A stretch of 64,000 bases of DNA from Ziziphus jujuba (GCF_031755915.1 NC_083379.1:13253501-13317500), one strand, 5' to 3'. Counted from the stretch's first letter, positions 23,961 to 36,918 are shown. Numbers and translations are program-made. The notes: a model not told the origin generated them from the sequence alone.

Positions 23961-26757
23961 AGTTTACTGTATGCTAAGAGAAGAGGGTTCTATCCCGAGA
24001 TGCAGCTAGACTCTTGTTCTTCCTCGTCAGCAGGCAATTTTATATAATGATTTTAACATTATAGGACAATGTGAGGTTTTTGGCACAATAAATAAAATTA
24101 AAAGAAAAAAAATACAAAAATACAAAAATTTAGTGGACAATAATGTAAAGTCTATTAGTTTGAAGATTAAAGTATAAAATATTTGATATCCAAAGAGGGA
24201 AAAGAGCTATTAATCCTAAAATTAGTGAACGGTATATATCCCATTGTTTTTATTTTTATTTTTTAAAAAAGATATAAAATATAAGATAAATACACAGAGT
24301 TCACATTTATCATAGCTTGTGTTAGAGAATTGTATATATGTGAGTTAAGCACTCTAAAACTTCTTCTTCTTTTTTTTTTTTTTTTTTGACAATTTTGAAT
24401 GAATTTTAATGAATCATTATATCTTTTATAAAAATAAAAATAAAAGAGAGAAAAGAAAAGAAATTGATAAATAAAACAAAACAGAAATATTTGAGCATCA
24501 GTCCAAAACATTTCCACCCTGATTTTTTAGTGTTAAATTATATTAATCAAAACAAAATTTTCATTTAGATTATACCTATTTAGAAAAGGGAAAATCTTTT
24601 CATTTGTATTGCACATCTTAACCATTAAAAAGTCATGGAGATGAAAATTTTTAAAAAGTTTAAAATTTTAGCATCAATAAAAATATCGAAAGTATAAAAT
24701 ATGAAAATATTCATGCAAATATAAAAAATTATCCAATATCGATACAAATATATAAAAAATGATAGAAATTTATTTTAAAAATAAATTTTTTTATTAAAAC
24801 TTTATGATTAACTTATTTAATTAATTTAGTATTAAATTGATTATAAAGATTATAACAATAGTAAATAGATAATATATTTTTCTTAAATCAATCGATTTAT
24901 GATAAGCGTAAATAGTCATAAATATATGATTATTAATAAAAAATGTAAAAAAAATTACATATTTGATAAAACTATTTATTAATTAAGATATATAAAAAAT
25001 AATTATTACAATTATATCATATTTTACAAATATCATTTCAATACCATATAGAATTTTTTATTGTTGAAAATTCGTAATTTCTTTTTTATTTTTATTTTAA
25101 GATTTGAAATATATAAACTAATTATTAAAAAATTATTTTTTTGATAATTTTGTATGCAATTATTAATATGCTAACTGTATCATCTTTTTTTTTTTAGAAA
25201 ACTATATAAATCTTTAATTAAATGTAACTGTCCCTAATATAATCATTATTAGCTAATTGTTGAATGTGTGCACAATTATATTCTCTAATGGTTGATCTAC
25301 ATTCTAATATTTATACAAATATTAAATTTATTATTATCAAAAAATATAATAATAGATAGATAGATTTGTAATTTGTCACATCAAATTTTTTTTTCCCATA
25401 AAAATGAGATAAGTAGACTTGTTTGGTAAAATTTTAGATATTTTTTGTTAAATATGAATTTTTTATTTTATTTGCTTAATTTTGTAAGGTAATTAGAAGG
25501 TAAAAAAATCAGCTATCAATAAAGTTAATTGAGCAAAACAGTTTACTAAACATCATTAATATTTATAAATTTTTTTATAAACAAAATAAGATTTAATAAA
25601 TATTTTCAAATTTTTTATAAAAATTTATATAGAAATTATAGAATTTTTAACTAATTATAAAAAAATTGATATAGATATTTTATTGAAAACGTTCATGGAA
25701 ACTATAAAAAAAAAATCAAAAATTTGATTGAATATTATAAAAATTTTATTCATTTCTATTTAGGATTAAAATTTCATTTCCATTTGTCAAAACAAACAAA
25801 ATTTCTGCAAAATCTCTACGATTATTATTTTTTTTTTCTTTTCTATTTTCTAACAATCGGTTTTAGATTGATGGTGCATGGGTACCACTAAAAACTTCAA
25901 GTTGCTCCATAATATAGGATTAAAGTGCAAAAATGCTGAAACGAGGACATTAAAAAACCCAAATATTAAAGAAGGATATTACAAACAAGCGATCATAAAT
26001 GCAAAAATGCTCAAGATATTCTTATCCCTACAGAAAACCAATCCCACCAAACATATCGCGGCTCGGAAAAACAGAAGGAAAAAAAAAAAAAAAAATTTCT
26101 TTGTTCATGGAGGACTTAACGTTTTAAAAAAGGAAGGAAAAACACTTGACGTTTATGTCAGGTACTAAAGAAAACAAAGTCAAAGTAAAGAATAATATGA
26201 TTTCATCTAAAAAAGTCTTTTGAAAAAAAATTTAAAGAATAATATGATAATATATGGTTATGTGCATATACAAACAAAGGAAAAAATCGATCCCTAGACA
26301 TGAAGGTGATAACAACCCATAGAAACTATGCACATTATCTACAAGCTTTAAGTAAACTGATGGTTTTATCTGGATCAGGATAGGATTGCCTTAATCTTTA
26401 TCTCTAATTCATACTACGCAATCTCATTCTAGCCACCATCTACCGTTTCTCAAGTTGTGTTCTTTTGGCTGATTATGTTTGGCGTTTATTTGTTTCTCCT
26501 AATATTTATATATTTATATATATATATATGAATTTTCGCATCAAAACCGTCATGGCAGAAAACCATTTCAAGTGTCAAAAGAAAACTATGGGCTCATTAA
26601 TCCTTGCATACAAGCGTCAAAGAAAAACCTATTGGATATTGCCTGACTCACTCATTAATTCTGCAATAGAGGCACGAAAACCAAAAAAGGAAAAAAACGG
26701 CTGCTTTTAGATATTGGCTACCAAAGACAAAGCTGGCAAAACCACTCAAAACCACTG
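23400..26757. other. AT-rich intergenic DNA between FB3 and FB4
   Basis: It holds AAT/AAAT runs (23520-23561), an AT run (about 23927-23954) and long A/T-only stretches between 24540 and 25860. No gene or clear transposon boundary was recognised. The short frame at 25878-26168 shows no family features. Confidence 0.6.
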
Positions 26758-26764
26758 TATATAG
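26758..26764 (+). promoter_or_regulatory. TATA-like box of FB4
   Basis: TATATAG in the context CACTGTATATAGATTTC lies 65 bp upstream of the FB4 start codon, a plausible core-promoter position with a short 5'-UTR. Confidence 0.4.
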
Positions 26765-26828
26765 ATTTCTTTCTCCTTCTTCTCTCCCTGCGGGAAAATA
26801 GCAAAAAAAAAAAGCAAGCAAAAAGACG

Positions 26829-28073
26829 ATGAATCCGATGAATCCGTCATCATCTACAAAAAGAAGAAGATGGAGCTGCAAATCGAAACCATCGCAATGG
26901 TCCACCCTTGACTCAGATGTACTGGAAGTCATCACAAAGCGCTTGGATGCCGAAACTCCCCTAGACATCCAACGTCTACGCGCTGTTTGCAGAGGCTGGC
27001 GTTCCTCAATCCCTCCACCAAACCCTCCACCCAGTTCCAACAACGACAACATCATCAAAAGTGCTAAGTTGCCTCTTGACGACCTTCCATTTCGAAGCCT
27101 CAAAAACGTCAAAGGTAAAGAAGGCCACTTATCACTCAAACAAACCACCGTCTACTGTCTCCAACCTTTGGTCAAGTTCCAAACTGGTCGAAACCCTAAC
27201 AGTTCTATAAGAAACTGGTTTGTCAAGATCGAAGAGACTGAGTCTCCTGGGAAAGTTATTCTCAAACACCCACTTTCCAGAATGCCCATCAAGACTTTTG
27301 GAAACATCAACAGTCTTCCAAAGGCCGTTGACCTATTGGATTATAGGGTTAGAGAGGTAGCCAAAGAATATCGTCTTCAATATGTACCAGGAGAAAGCCG
27401 ACGACCTAGAGATGTTGATAAGTATAACAAAATCGTGGTGGGTCAGAAGGAAAATGGTGACTTCATGGTCATGACTATGTACGGCCGTGGAAAATTGATA
27501 GCTTGGAGAATGGGAGAAGATAAATGGGTGAAAATAGATAATGAGTTTTGTTGCAAAGACATTGCTTATCATAAAGGGAAGTTTTACGCCGTGGATGAAA
27601 AGAGAAGGCTTATAACAGTTGAGTGTTCTTCCTTGGAGGTTACACAGGTTGTTCCTCCTACTTATGGTGAGTTCGGAGAGCAACAAGCATCTCCTCGCTC
27701 CACCTACTTGGTGAAGTCGCAGGAAGATGAATTGTTTTTGATCAATAAGTACGACTGTACTTTCTTGGACGTCTTCAAACTTGATGAGGAATCAGGCCAA
27801 TGGGACTTTAATTGGCTGTGGTCAAGCGATTGGGTGTTGTTTGTGGGAGAGAATGGATTCTCATTCTCTGTTTCGGCTGAAAAATTTGGTGGATGCAAGG
27901 AAAACTGTATCTATTTTAGCGATGATTGCTTCAGCAGTGCTTGGGATGATTACCCCGTCTTCGATGCTGACAAATTTGACTTTCCCTACACTTTTTTGCC
28001 CCACAAAGATTTTTCACCATGTTCTAAACTTTTCTGGCCTCCTCCAACTTGGCTCAAGCAAAAACCAACTTGA
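26829..28073 (+). CDS. FB4: intact F-box/DUF295 (SKIP23-like) protein, 414 aa
   Basis: An uninterrupted single-exon frame. Residues 11-14 are KRRR, a basic patch. The F-box begins at W24 (WSTLDSDVLEVITKRLD) and ends with LRAVCRGWRSSIP, the SKP1-binding fold. DUF295 follows from about residue 85: GHLSLKQTTVYCLQP, WFVKIEETESPGKVILKHPLSRMP, LLDYRVREVAKEYRLQYV, then a beta-rich repeat region with GKLIAWRMGEDKWVKI, DIAYHKGKFYAVDEKRR and ECSSLEVTQVV. The end is KLFWPPPTWLKQKPT, the family terminus. Length and order match SKIP23-like F-box proteins, which act as substrate receptors of SCF E3 ligases; the substrate is unknown. I chose the ATG at 26829; ATG at 26838 would shorten it by three residues. 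The donor-like AA/GTAAGAG starts at 28076, two bases after the stop. Confidence 0.92.
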   Translation: MNPMNPSSSTKRRRWSCKSKPSQWSTLDSDVLEVITKRLDAETPLDIQRLRAVCRGWRSSIPPPNPPPSSNNDNIIKSAKLPLDDLPFRSLKNVKGKEGHLSLKQTTVYCLQPLVKFQTGRNPNSSIRNWFVKIEETESPGKVILKHPLSRMPIKTFGNINSLPKAVDLLDYRVREVAKEYRLQYVPGESRRPRDVDKYNKIVVGQKENGDFMVMTMYGRGKLIAWRMGEDKWVKIDNEFCCKDIAYHKGKFYAVDEKRRLITVECSSLEVTQVVPPTYGEFGEQQASPRSTYLVKSQEDELFLINKYDCTFLDVFKLDEESGQWDFNWLWSSDWVLFVGENGFSFSVSAEKFGGCKENCIYFSDDCFSSAWDDYPVFDADKFDFPYTFLPHKDFSPCSKLFWPPPTWLKQKPT

Positions 28074-28075
28074 AA

Positions 28076-28121
28076 GTAAGAGTACTTTAAATCTCATTGT
28101 AGTTTAGAATAAATGCTTTCG

Positions 28122-28156
<35 letters not shown>

Positions 28157-28257
28157 GCATAGATACTTTCTTGTGCATCTTTGAGCCTATATATTTAAGT
28201 ATATGTATTTTGTGTAATCTGATGTAATTTCTCAATACCTTGTGTATGCGTGTATGC

Positions 28258-28291
<34 letters not shown>

Positions 28292-30508
28292 ATGTATCTA
28301 TGCATTAATTAAGTACGTAATTTATGAATACCATTGTGTATCTGTATGAATAACTTATATACCTTGACCGTTGATTATGTGTATCATTCAAAACTAATTA
28401 GGTTGAAAAGCATACCTCAATGGTTTTCCCATAATATATTTTACGTCTACTCTTTGAAATCTCTTTTAAACTGATTGCTTTTCTAAATGCCCCAAGGTTG
28501 TTATATGTAGCTATATGGACTCTCTTGGCTCTTTTACATTTCATCGTCTTTTGGATAAGAGTATTTAAGCATTGTAGATGAACTGCTATATACACAAGGA
28601 TATTAGCTTCTCTGATTTCAATTAGACAATAATAACCTTCTATGAATTGCTTTAACTGGACTGCTTGATTATATCTAATTCCATGCCTATATTTCCTTGA
28701 AGCTTACATACAATTATATGCCACTGAAGATTAGTGAAACAACTCCTGACCTTATTTCTCTAAATTTTGTTGACACACCCTATTTAGAATATTTCATAAT
28801 GTTTGTATGTCAATCATATATATCATAAGGACATAGGAATATTTGCAACATTAATGTTTTTGTAATATATATACATTGACTTTGCTTATAACGTTTGTGT
28901 TTAAATTTATGCAATAATTAAGTTAAATGGCTTAAATGGGTTCGTAATAAATAGTAACCTTCATAATATATACACATAAATATAGAAATGTTCCATAACC
29001 AAGACAGTGCATTAAATGGCTTCATTTCATAGGTTTTTCTTTCAACTTGAAGTCCAAGAATTAGGGTCTTTTGCTTGTTTATATAGTGGTGCTTGTCCAT
29101 GTTTGTAGTATTTCAGTAACAATTTCGGTCGTGTATTTTCAAACCAATGGTTAATTATAGTATTGGTTGATGTCTTCTTGTACATCTATACGAAATTGAT
29201 CAAGGCATTGTTGTGTTAACCTGGTAGTTCTTGTTTTTTGTTTTCTTTATTTTGCTGTGTTTTTTTTTTTTCAATATATATATATATATATATATACATA
29301 TATTATATGATTTGAAGCATTTACTCTTGAGCTTGTGTAGGCACCTGTCGGTTTGGTTCAAATGCAGATTTAATATCCATAATGCTTTTTTTTTTTTTTT
29401 CTACTTTTTGTTTTTGTGGTCAAAATCATCAAAATTGTCAGCATTTTTTATACCTGTTGAAGAGTAACAAAAAAATTGCATTTGACATTGCAAATTCTTT
29501 GAATGGTCGTGCTTTTTTTTTTTTTTTCCCTTACAGCCACAACTTACTCAACATCAAGATCACATATACAAGCTTAATTACTTATATAGGGGTGGGGATT
29601 TGAATTATTAAATAGTGACTTTGCCAACTTAATTAGTCCAGGACGCAAATGAAACTAATCCAATGCGAACCAGCCGCATAACTGATCAAATTAAGTGCAT
29701 ACTGTTTTGAACTTTCTTTAGATTGATTGCTTTTCTATGTCTCAAGGTTACTTATAGCTTTAGGGACTTATTGACTCCTTTACAATTTCCTCTTGTTCTG
29801 GATAAAAAAATTTTAAGCATTATTATATAGGATTTACACCTATGTAAGGGATAGGAATAACTGTTCATGAATTGCATACTCTAAACTGTTTGATTATCAG
29901 GTTTTTGGTTTAGTTTGTTCGTGGAATCATTAGCTAATTTGAGCCTCTTTGGCAATTAGTATTGATTATTGACCGTTAAAAGTGGACTTCTAATAATTGA
30001 TCATGAAGTCAACTAATTAAAGATCTTTGGTAAGTTATATATCCGCAGATTAGATTGTGATTTAATCACCTCTTTCCCTGTACATGTGCAATTTGTACTT
30101 TATACATTCATCATTTGTAGCTTTACGAACTCATGACATGACTTGCATTCATATGCCTTGCTGCTAAATATGGTAAATGTCATCTTAAGGAATAAATCTT
30201 TTGCGTGCAATAGTTTTAAGACAGTTTAATTTTGTATTCGAGAAACATTATTTCCATCCTATTCCTACCAGGAAAAATCAAACAACACTATGCTTTATAT
30301 ATGTTTTCTTCCAAGCTTACATACCATTGAAGATGCTAGACTAGTGAAACAACTCTCTAAGACCTTATTTTTATAAATTTTCTTGACAGTCAGTGTTACC
30401 GAGAAGAATATTGCACATATATATCGTATGGAGACAGAAAGGTTTGCAATTATGTTTTTTACAATATATACTTGTAACTTTGCTTTTCTATGGAAACTAC
30501 TTTTACAG
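28076..30508 (+). other. FB4 predicted 3'-UTR intron
   Basis: Donor GTAAGAG at 28076, two bases after the stop codon, pairs with acceptor CTTTTACAG ending at 30508. The length is 2433 bp. It contains TG and TA microsatellites at its start and the first of two tandem 3'-flank units. The following exon starts GCGATCAAAGGGAGATTTGAG, comparable to GTGATC...GAGATTTATG in FB5 and FB6. Confidence 0.55.
28127..28292. repeat. (TG)n and (TA)n(TG)n microsatellites
   Basis: There are two dinucleotide runs, TG at 28127-28155 and TA followed by TG at about 28258-28292, inside the predicted FB4 3' intron. Confidence 0.9.
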
Positions 30509-31275
30509 GCGATCAAAGGGAGATTTGAGCCTATGCATATGATCTCAACTTCAAGGGGCACTAATAAATATTTGCTTGTATCACCATGCGTTCATGCTTC
30601 ATTTTGTGTAGTCTTAATTGCACAGGCTCGTGAAAAGTAGTACCTCATAATATATAGAATAATGTTGTATAATCAATATATTGTATTTTCAAGAACTAGG
30701 ATCTTGTGCTTGTTTGTTGTTGTGCTTATCTATGTTTGTTTGCTTTTCAATAACAATCTCAATGCTGCGTTTTCAAACAATGGATGATATCAGTTCGGTT
30801 GAAGTTTTGTTGCACATTTTATATGAAAACTGATTATGGCTGTGTACTGTTAACCTGGTAGTTTTTGTTTCTTTGTTTTTCCATTTTTTTTATGTATCCT
30901 TCTATAATATAATATATATATATATATATATATATAGTTTTGTTATAAAAGGCTTCTTATTGTTAGTTTGGAAAGCATATTGTGAGCTTTAAGAGTTTAT
31001 TATAAGTTCCACTTGTTATTTAATCTTAAAAAAAAAAAAACATTATTTTTTTTTCATTTCTTATTTGCATCTCTCCCTTATTTTACTTAATATTCTTATT
31101 CATCTTTTATTCAACAAGAAAATCAGCATTCAATATGGTAAAATATATTAATTAACCCACAATGTCAAATCTGAAAATTTTTCCATGTTGAGTGAAAGAT
31201 GAATAAGAATGTTATGCAAAATAAACTAAATGTAGTGGATAAATGAAAAAGAAATCATAAATTAACGAGAAATCA

Positions 31276-31306
<31 letters not shown>

Positions 31307-31830
31307 TTTCCCTTTTTTCTTGTTGGTTTAAATAACAAGTGAAGCTTGTATTAGGCTTTTGAAGCTTACAACCATCTTCAAATTTTGTTCATAAAAGGGA
31401 TGCCAATGTGGATAATTCTAAAACAGGGATCTTCAAGAGGTTCACTCTTTCAATTAAAGCATTTATCATTAAGCTTGTGCAGGTATCCATTAGTTTAATT
31501 CAAATGACCATTTAATTTTCATAGCGGTTCTATTTGTTTTTTTCTACATTTTGTTTTTGTTGGTCAAAATCAACAAAATGATTAGCAATTTTTCATCTTG
31601 TAGAATAACCCCAAAAAAAAAAAAAAAAGTGCATTTGGAACAGATACTTTCAATTATTTTTGTCTTACAATCCGTAACTTTCAGATCCCAGATATAAGCT
31701 AGATGTTTTTTATTTTTTTATTTTTCTTTTGGTGGAAGATAGAAGTCGAGCTACAAATCAAACTAATCAAAAGTCGATAATAACTGAATAAATTGAGTGC
31801 ATATTAAAATACGAATTAATTATAAAAAAA
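28380..31830. repeat. Tandem duplication of FB4 3' flanking sequence
   Basis: Unit 1 (about 28380-29690) and unit 2 (about 29690-31830) share a series of blocks in the same order. These are CTTTAAACTGATTGCTTTTCT / CTTTAGATTGATTGCTTTTCT, GTTAACCTGGTAGTT.TTGTTT, GCATTTA.TC.T.GAGCTTGTG.AGG and TTTTGTTTTTGT.GTCAAAATCA. Unit 2 is longer because of AT-rich insertions. No coding sequence was carried along. Confidence 0.7.
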
Positions 31831-32068
31831 ATAGTCACAACCGACTTAATTAATCTAGTATGTTCCCCCCCAAAAAAAAAAAAAAAGAAAACTTAATTAA
31901 TCTAGTAAGAAAATCATAACTTTTAATATATATATATACAAACATCCCCACAAACAAAATATTAATATATAGAAATATTGTATATACTTCGTCTCTCAAA
32001 TAATGCTCAGCCTCATTGATTATATCCTGCTAGTGTTAGCGTTCCGTATCTGTATTCACACGCGCACA

Positions 32069-32103
<35 letters not shown>

Positions 32104-32450
32104 CAAAATAAATAATGAAAAAAAAAAGTGTAATGAGCTTCAATAAAAATGCTATATATATATATATATATATATAAAAACCCACTCATACACTTGATTA
32201 ATTTGTTGCAGTTATAAAAATTCCAACACATGTATTAAGTTAGCATGGCATTTGCTTCTTCATCATTTGGACAACAACACAAAAAATGAGATTTCAAAAT
32301 TTGGTATATCTAATATTTTCTTCTATTTATTTATTTTTTAATTATAAAACATAAATCTCAAAGTTTACTTAATTAGTTCGTGTATAAATGATTCGATGTG
32401 TGTATAGAAGCACTGTTCATTCTATGCTTACAAATTTTGAATAAAATTCT
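30509..32450. other. FB4 3' exon-like block and AT-rich spacer
   Basis: The conserved exon start lies at 30509. It is followed by the second 3'-flank unit, AT runs (30912-30936, 31274-31299, 32153-32176) and a CA run. No gene was recognised. Confidence 0.5.
32057..32101. repeat. (CA)n microsatellite with CG interruptions
   Basis: ACACGCGCACACGCGCACAC followed by about 12 further CA units. Confidence 0.9.
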
Positions 32451-32719
32451 TTTTTTATTTCACCGAAAAGGATCTGTTTCATTCTTTTACCAAAATGTCC
32501 ATAGCATTCCACTCTCCACATTTCCTTGTGTCCCAAAACGCAGGGCTAAATTCGTAATGTAACAGAGACCCACCCCAATTCCTACAAACTTTCCACTGGA
32601 AATTCAATCCGAATCCAACGCCTCGTTCCATTTCAAACATAGAGAGTCTCTGCTAAAATAGAAAAGCTCCGTACGTCTATTTCTTCTCCTTCAAGAAAAA
32701 AAAGGAAAAAAAAAAAAGA

Positions 32720-33896
32720 CCGAACCAACACTCGTACGGACATCCTCCATGTACGCGCCGTGTGCTGCTCTGGGCGTTCTTCGGTCCCTCTTCCTCCTAA
32801 GAGCCTTAGCCCTGCTGGCTCACCACCTCTCAAACTCCCATTTCCAATCGGTCCCAATAAATACCACCCAAGGCGTAGAGGCCATTTCTTACTCAAAAGA
32901 GACCTCCTTCTACTGCCTCGAGCCTTTGACAAAGATTTCAAGCGCTTGGAGTAGTTAAACCAAGTACTGGTTTGTTAGGATTGAAGATTTCGATCACTCC
33001 GGGAAAGTGCGTCTCAATGACCTTCTTTCCAGATTCGCCATCAAGAAACTCGGTAAGATTGCTAATCTACCCAATAGGGTTATCAACTTGTTGGATTATA
33101 GGATCAGAGAGGTTGGGAAAACAAACTGTCTCGAATTTGTTGGATCAACTAAAATCGATGATAGTGAAGTTGATTTTAATGAGCTCAAGTCTATTATGAT
33201 TAAGAAAGTTGTTGTGGGTTCTAAGCATGAGAGTGAGTTTTTGATCATGGCTATACACATTGGTGGGAAATTGGGTGTTTGGAAATTGGGTGATGAGAAA
33301 TGGGCAAAAGTTGTTGATGGGCGTGGACATTCTCGTTATCAGGACATTGCTTTCTATAATGGAAGGTTTTATGCTGTTGATTACAGTGGGCTGACTATAG
33401 CAGTTGATCCTTCATCTTTGGAAGCGGTTACACCTCCAATGGTCAATAATGGGGGTCAGTATGGGGTTTCTATAAGTACTTGGTGAATACGCTTGGAGAT
33501 CTGTTTCTGATTGATCATCATATAGATCTTAATTTTGATTTCATATTGAAGATGATTCTGATGATGAAGGCGGTGGTCGTAGTCCCTTATTTAGAACTTT
33601 ACAAGTTTGATGAAGCCAGACAGGATTGGACTTCTGTGAAGGGCGATCAGGTAATGTTTGTGGGAGATGGTTGTTCCTTCTCTGTTTCGGCTAAAGATTT
33701 TGTTGGATTAAAGAATAACTGCGTTCATTTACCTGATGATAGCTTTGGTGGTGTTAAGGATGATTTCCCAGGCCGGAATGCCGGCTTGTTTGACTTGGAG
33801 GACAATGTTTCTGGGCCCCTGAAATCTGTTGTTGGCTATTCTGCAATTTTCTGGCCTCCACCAACCTGGCTCAGGGAAAAACCAAATTGGAAGTAA
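32720..33896 (+). pseudogene. FB5: F-box/DUF295 pseudogene
   Basis: The start codon and most of the F-box have been lost: an A-rich run (about 32695-32718) joins directly to the equivalent of FB1 codon 25 or so (TRTDILHVRAVC). The frame shows SVPLPPKSL and LKLPFPIGPNKYHPRRRGHFLL, then shifts near 32900 and meets TAA at 32956-32958. The long frame that follows (to 33486) holds WFVRIEDFDHSGKVRLND, LLDYRIREVGK, GGKLGVWKLGDEKWAKVVDG and DIAFYNGRFYAVD. A frameshift near 33475 leads to VNTLGDLFLIDHH, VMFVGDGCSFSVSAKDF and the terminus IFWPPPTWLREKPNWK. It is the best preserved member of the dead subfamily, with a deletion, two frameshifts and one stop. Confidence 0.88.
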
Positions 33897-36016
33897 GAAT
33901 ATTATCCTTTGATTATCAGATTGTGGTTTAGTTGTTAATGCATTAATATCAAGGTGTCTTGTGAGTCTTTATTTAATTGTACAGTAATTGTTTTATGAGT
34001 TTCAAGTAATGTATGTTGTTTTGACATTTCAATGGTTTGGTGATGGATAGCTGATGCCAATTATAGCTTTTACTTGGCCAATAAATTGGCTGAACCGTGC
34101 TTAATTTTCAGGACTTGAGGGATTCATATTTGGATACTTTTTGTTTGTGAAACTGTTTCTTTTAGCTGTTTCCAATTTCCACAAAATGGTTCTTTACACT
34201 TCTTCTAGTTTTGGATAAGAATCAAACATTATATGTGGATAAGGATTCTAGCTTCTCTTATTTCAATCAAATAGCAATAAGTGCTTATAAGTTGCATAAT
34301 CTGAACTGTTTTGATTATCATTTTATTGGTTTAGATTGTCATTAGCTAATTTGAGCCTCTTTGGTAATTGGTATTGATTATTGACCCCAAAAGTGGAGTT
34401 TTAATAATTCAATTTAATTAAAGATATTTGGTAAATTACCCGCAAACTAGATTACGATATGAACACCTCCTGAATGGTAACAAGTTTAAGAAACAAGTTT
34501 TGACACTTTTTGATTTTTGGCAGTGTGTCTTAATGAAGTTCAATAACTCTCTGTTTTTATACTTCAGTTGACTAAGGATTACACTTTGTTATATAATAAT
34601 GTCAAACCACGGACACTTATATGCACATAGGTACATTATCTTTTATATGTGTTGGACTTTTATTTCACTCTTGTATTCACATGAATTTTGTTTAACCCTT
34701 TTTAATTATTCAAGGATACACTTTATTACAATATGAGAATCTCAACTAAAGGATACACTTCTTGTTAGTGAAAATATATACATACTTATATGTGCTTTCT
34801 TTCAACATGTGTATTATATATTTCTATTTCATTCTCAAATTCATATGACTCACTGCTAAATTTTGAACAATGTCATCTTATTGAACAATCCTTATGCTTT
34901 AGTGAGAGTGTACTGAAGATTAGTGGAAGCTTAAAAAGTAGTGGGGCTATATCGATATATGCTTTGGACCATTCTACAAAATTTAATTTTATATTTGCTG
35001 AAAAAGAATTTCATTATTCTACTGCTTAACCACTTTACTATGTCTGAGAAATATTATTTCAATCTATGCAATACATTTAGATGTCAAAGTCAAACAATTG
35101 TGCATCATTAATTCTATTTTGTGGATACTCACTATTATTGAGTTTTATGCCTTCATCTCAATGATATCATAAGAACATAGGAAAATTTGCTTTAACATTT
35201 CCATTATGCTTATATTTTGCTTTAAAAATTTGCATAATTATTTTTATACATATATATTTAATATACTGCTATATAATAAAATGATTAGTGAGCCCCTAAT
35301 ACTGAACTTTAGTGATTAACGCCAATTTCAGTTATTTGATAAATTGCCTACAAACTAGATTATGACATCAGATCGCCAAAAGGTTATGACAAAATATTTT
35401 TTTTTTCCCATAGCAGTTTTGAGTAATGAATTATGAACTGCTTTTGGATTTTTTGTTATCATGAGTTATGTAGTTGGCTTAATGAGGATCAATAATTCTA
35501 TGTGTAATTATTCTGTTTCTGTTTGTTTAATTATTCTTTTCCTGTAGCTTGTATTTTAATATATGAGAATCTCATATGGTCGACAAACTTTTTGTTTGTG
35601 CAAATTCTATTTCACTCTTGCATTAACAAAAATTGCTGCAATATTTGAACAATATAACCTGTGGAAGAATCCTTATGCGTCTAGTGAGATTATACTGAAG
35701 CTTAGTCTAAGCTTACAAAATTGGTAGGCTACAATAATATATACTTTTGATACTTATAGAATATTTAATTTTGTATTCGAGGTTAAAAAATTCCATGTCC
35801 TATATCACAATGATATCATATGAATATAGGAACATTTGCATTAACATTCCACAATGCTTGTACTTTGCTTAAAATGTTTGCAACTATTTTTATACATATA
35901 TCTTGCTTATGTAATTTTATTTGTGTTCATTACTTATTTGGTCCATGTTTGTGTATATTTAATTTCATATGCACTCCGTATGAATATTTCTTTGTTTGTG
36001 AAAATTTCTTTTAGAG
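33893..36016 (+). other. FB5 predicted 3'-UTR intron, donor overlapping the stop codon
   Basis: GTAAGAAT at 33893 overlaps the stop: the last codons read AAG TAA, and the donor cuts after AA. The acceptor TTTCTTTTAGAG ends at 36016. The length is 2124 bp. The block with ATATCTCAACGATATCAT-like sequence occurs twice (about 35150 and 35800), so this intron also has an internal duplication. Confidence 0.5.
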
Positions 36017-36400
36017 GTGATCAGGGAGAGATTTATGCATACAAGCAAAACCTTTTATCGTAAGAATTTTGATCAGAATCAGCAAAATCTGATTAGCAGC
36101 TTGTTGCCTGTTTTGTTGGGCAGTCTTAAGTTCTCTTTTCAGTTGGTGTTTTCTTATAATTTTGGTAGCAAACTGACGGTGCTGTTGTTCTCTTGAAATG
36201 GAATGGTAGCCTTTTGTGTATATGTTGGGGAACATTTAGCTGCTTTTTTTTTTTTTAATTGAAATTTTAAACTTCTTACACATTTGGTACCAAATTGATG
36301 TTGCTTGCTAGTTTGATTTTGTCTTTGATAATTTTTGTTAACTTGGGAGAGGGAATGGTCAATTTTTGCCTTGAAACAAAATAAAATCCGATAGCTCAAT
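36017..36400 (+). other. FB5 conserved 3' untranslated exon and poly(A) region
   Basis: It starts GTGATCAGGGAGAGATTTAT and contains AATCTGATTAGCAGCTTGTT, shared with FB3. AATAAA lies at 36380-36385. Confidence 0.5.
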
Positions 36401-36918
36401 TGGATTTAGCCAGGAGAGATGGGGGATAAAACGAGTGAAATTTTTAGTTCGGTTTTAGGACAGCCATACTCATGGACAGAGTTTAGTAGGAGTGGAACTT
36501 TGAAGTCTAAATTGATCAACTCTTGAGAAGCTGTAATTCTAGTAAATAATGGGAAAAAAATGAAAACAAATTTAGCAATACCAATTTGGATGGAAAAACA
36601 AATTGAATTCTCCTATATTTCGGCCTTAATTTCTGGAATGCACAGAATCCCTTCTCGTTTACTTTAAAAATTAACTAACAAATTAAACCCATGTGACTGA
36701 ATAAGCGTACTTAACCATGAGACATTAAAAGTTATTACAAAGAAAAAAAAAAAAAAAAAGGCAGAAAAAAAAAATTGAAAAGAAAGAAAAGAGAATATAT
36801 AGCATAAAATAAAAATTAAACCACCGTGCATACAAAATTGGGTTATATATATATATATATATATTTGATCTTTCTATTAAGTCTAATTAAACTACCGTGA
36901 GACAGATAATTAAATCAA

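Noticed and set aside
26648..27148. Minus-strand 166-codon frame opposite FB4
   Set aside because: Antisense shadow of the F-box coding sequence; likewise the frames opposite FB6 (40573-40932) and FB5 (32633-32941).
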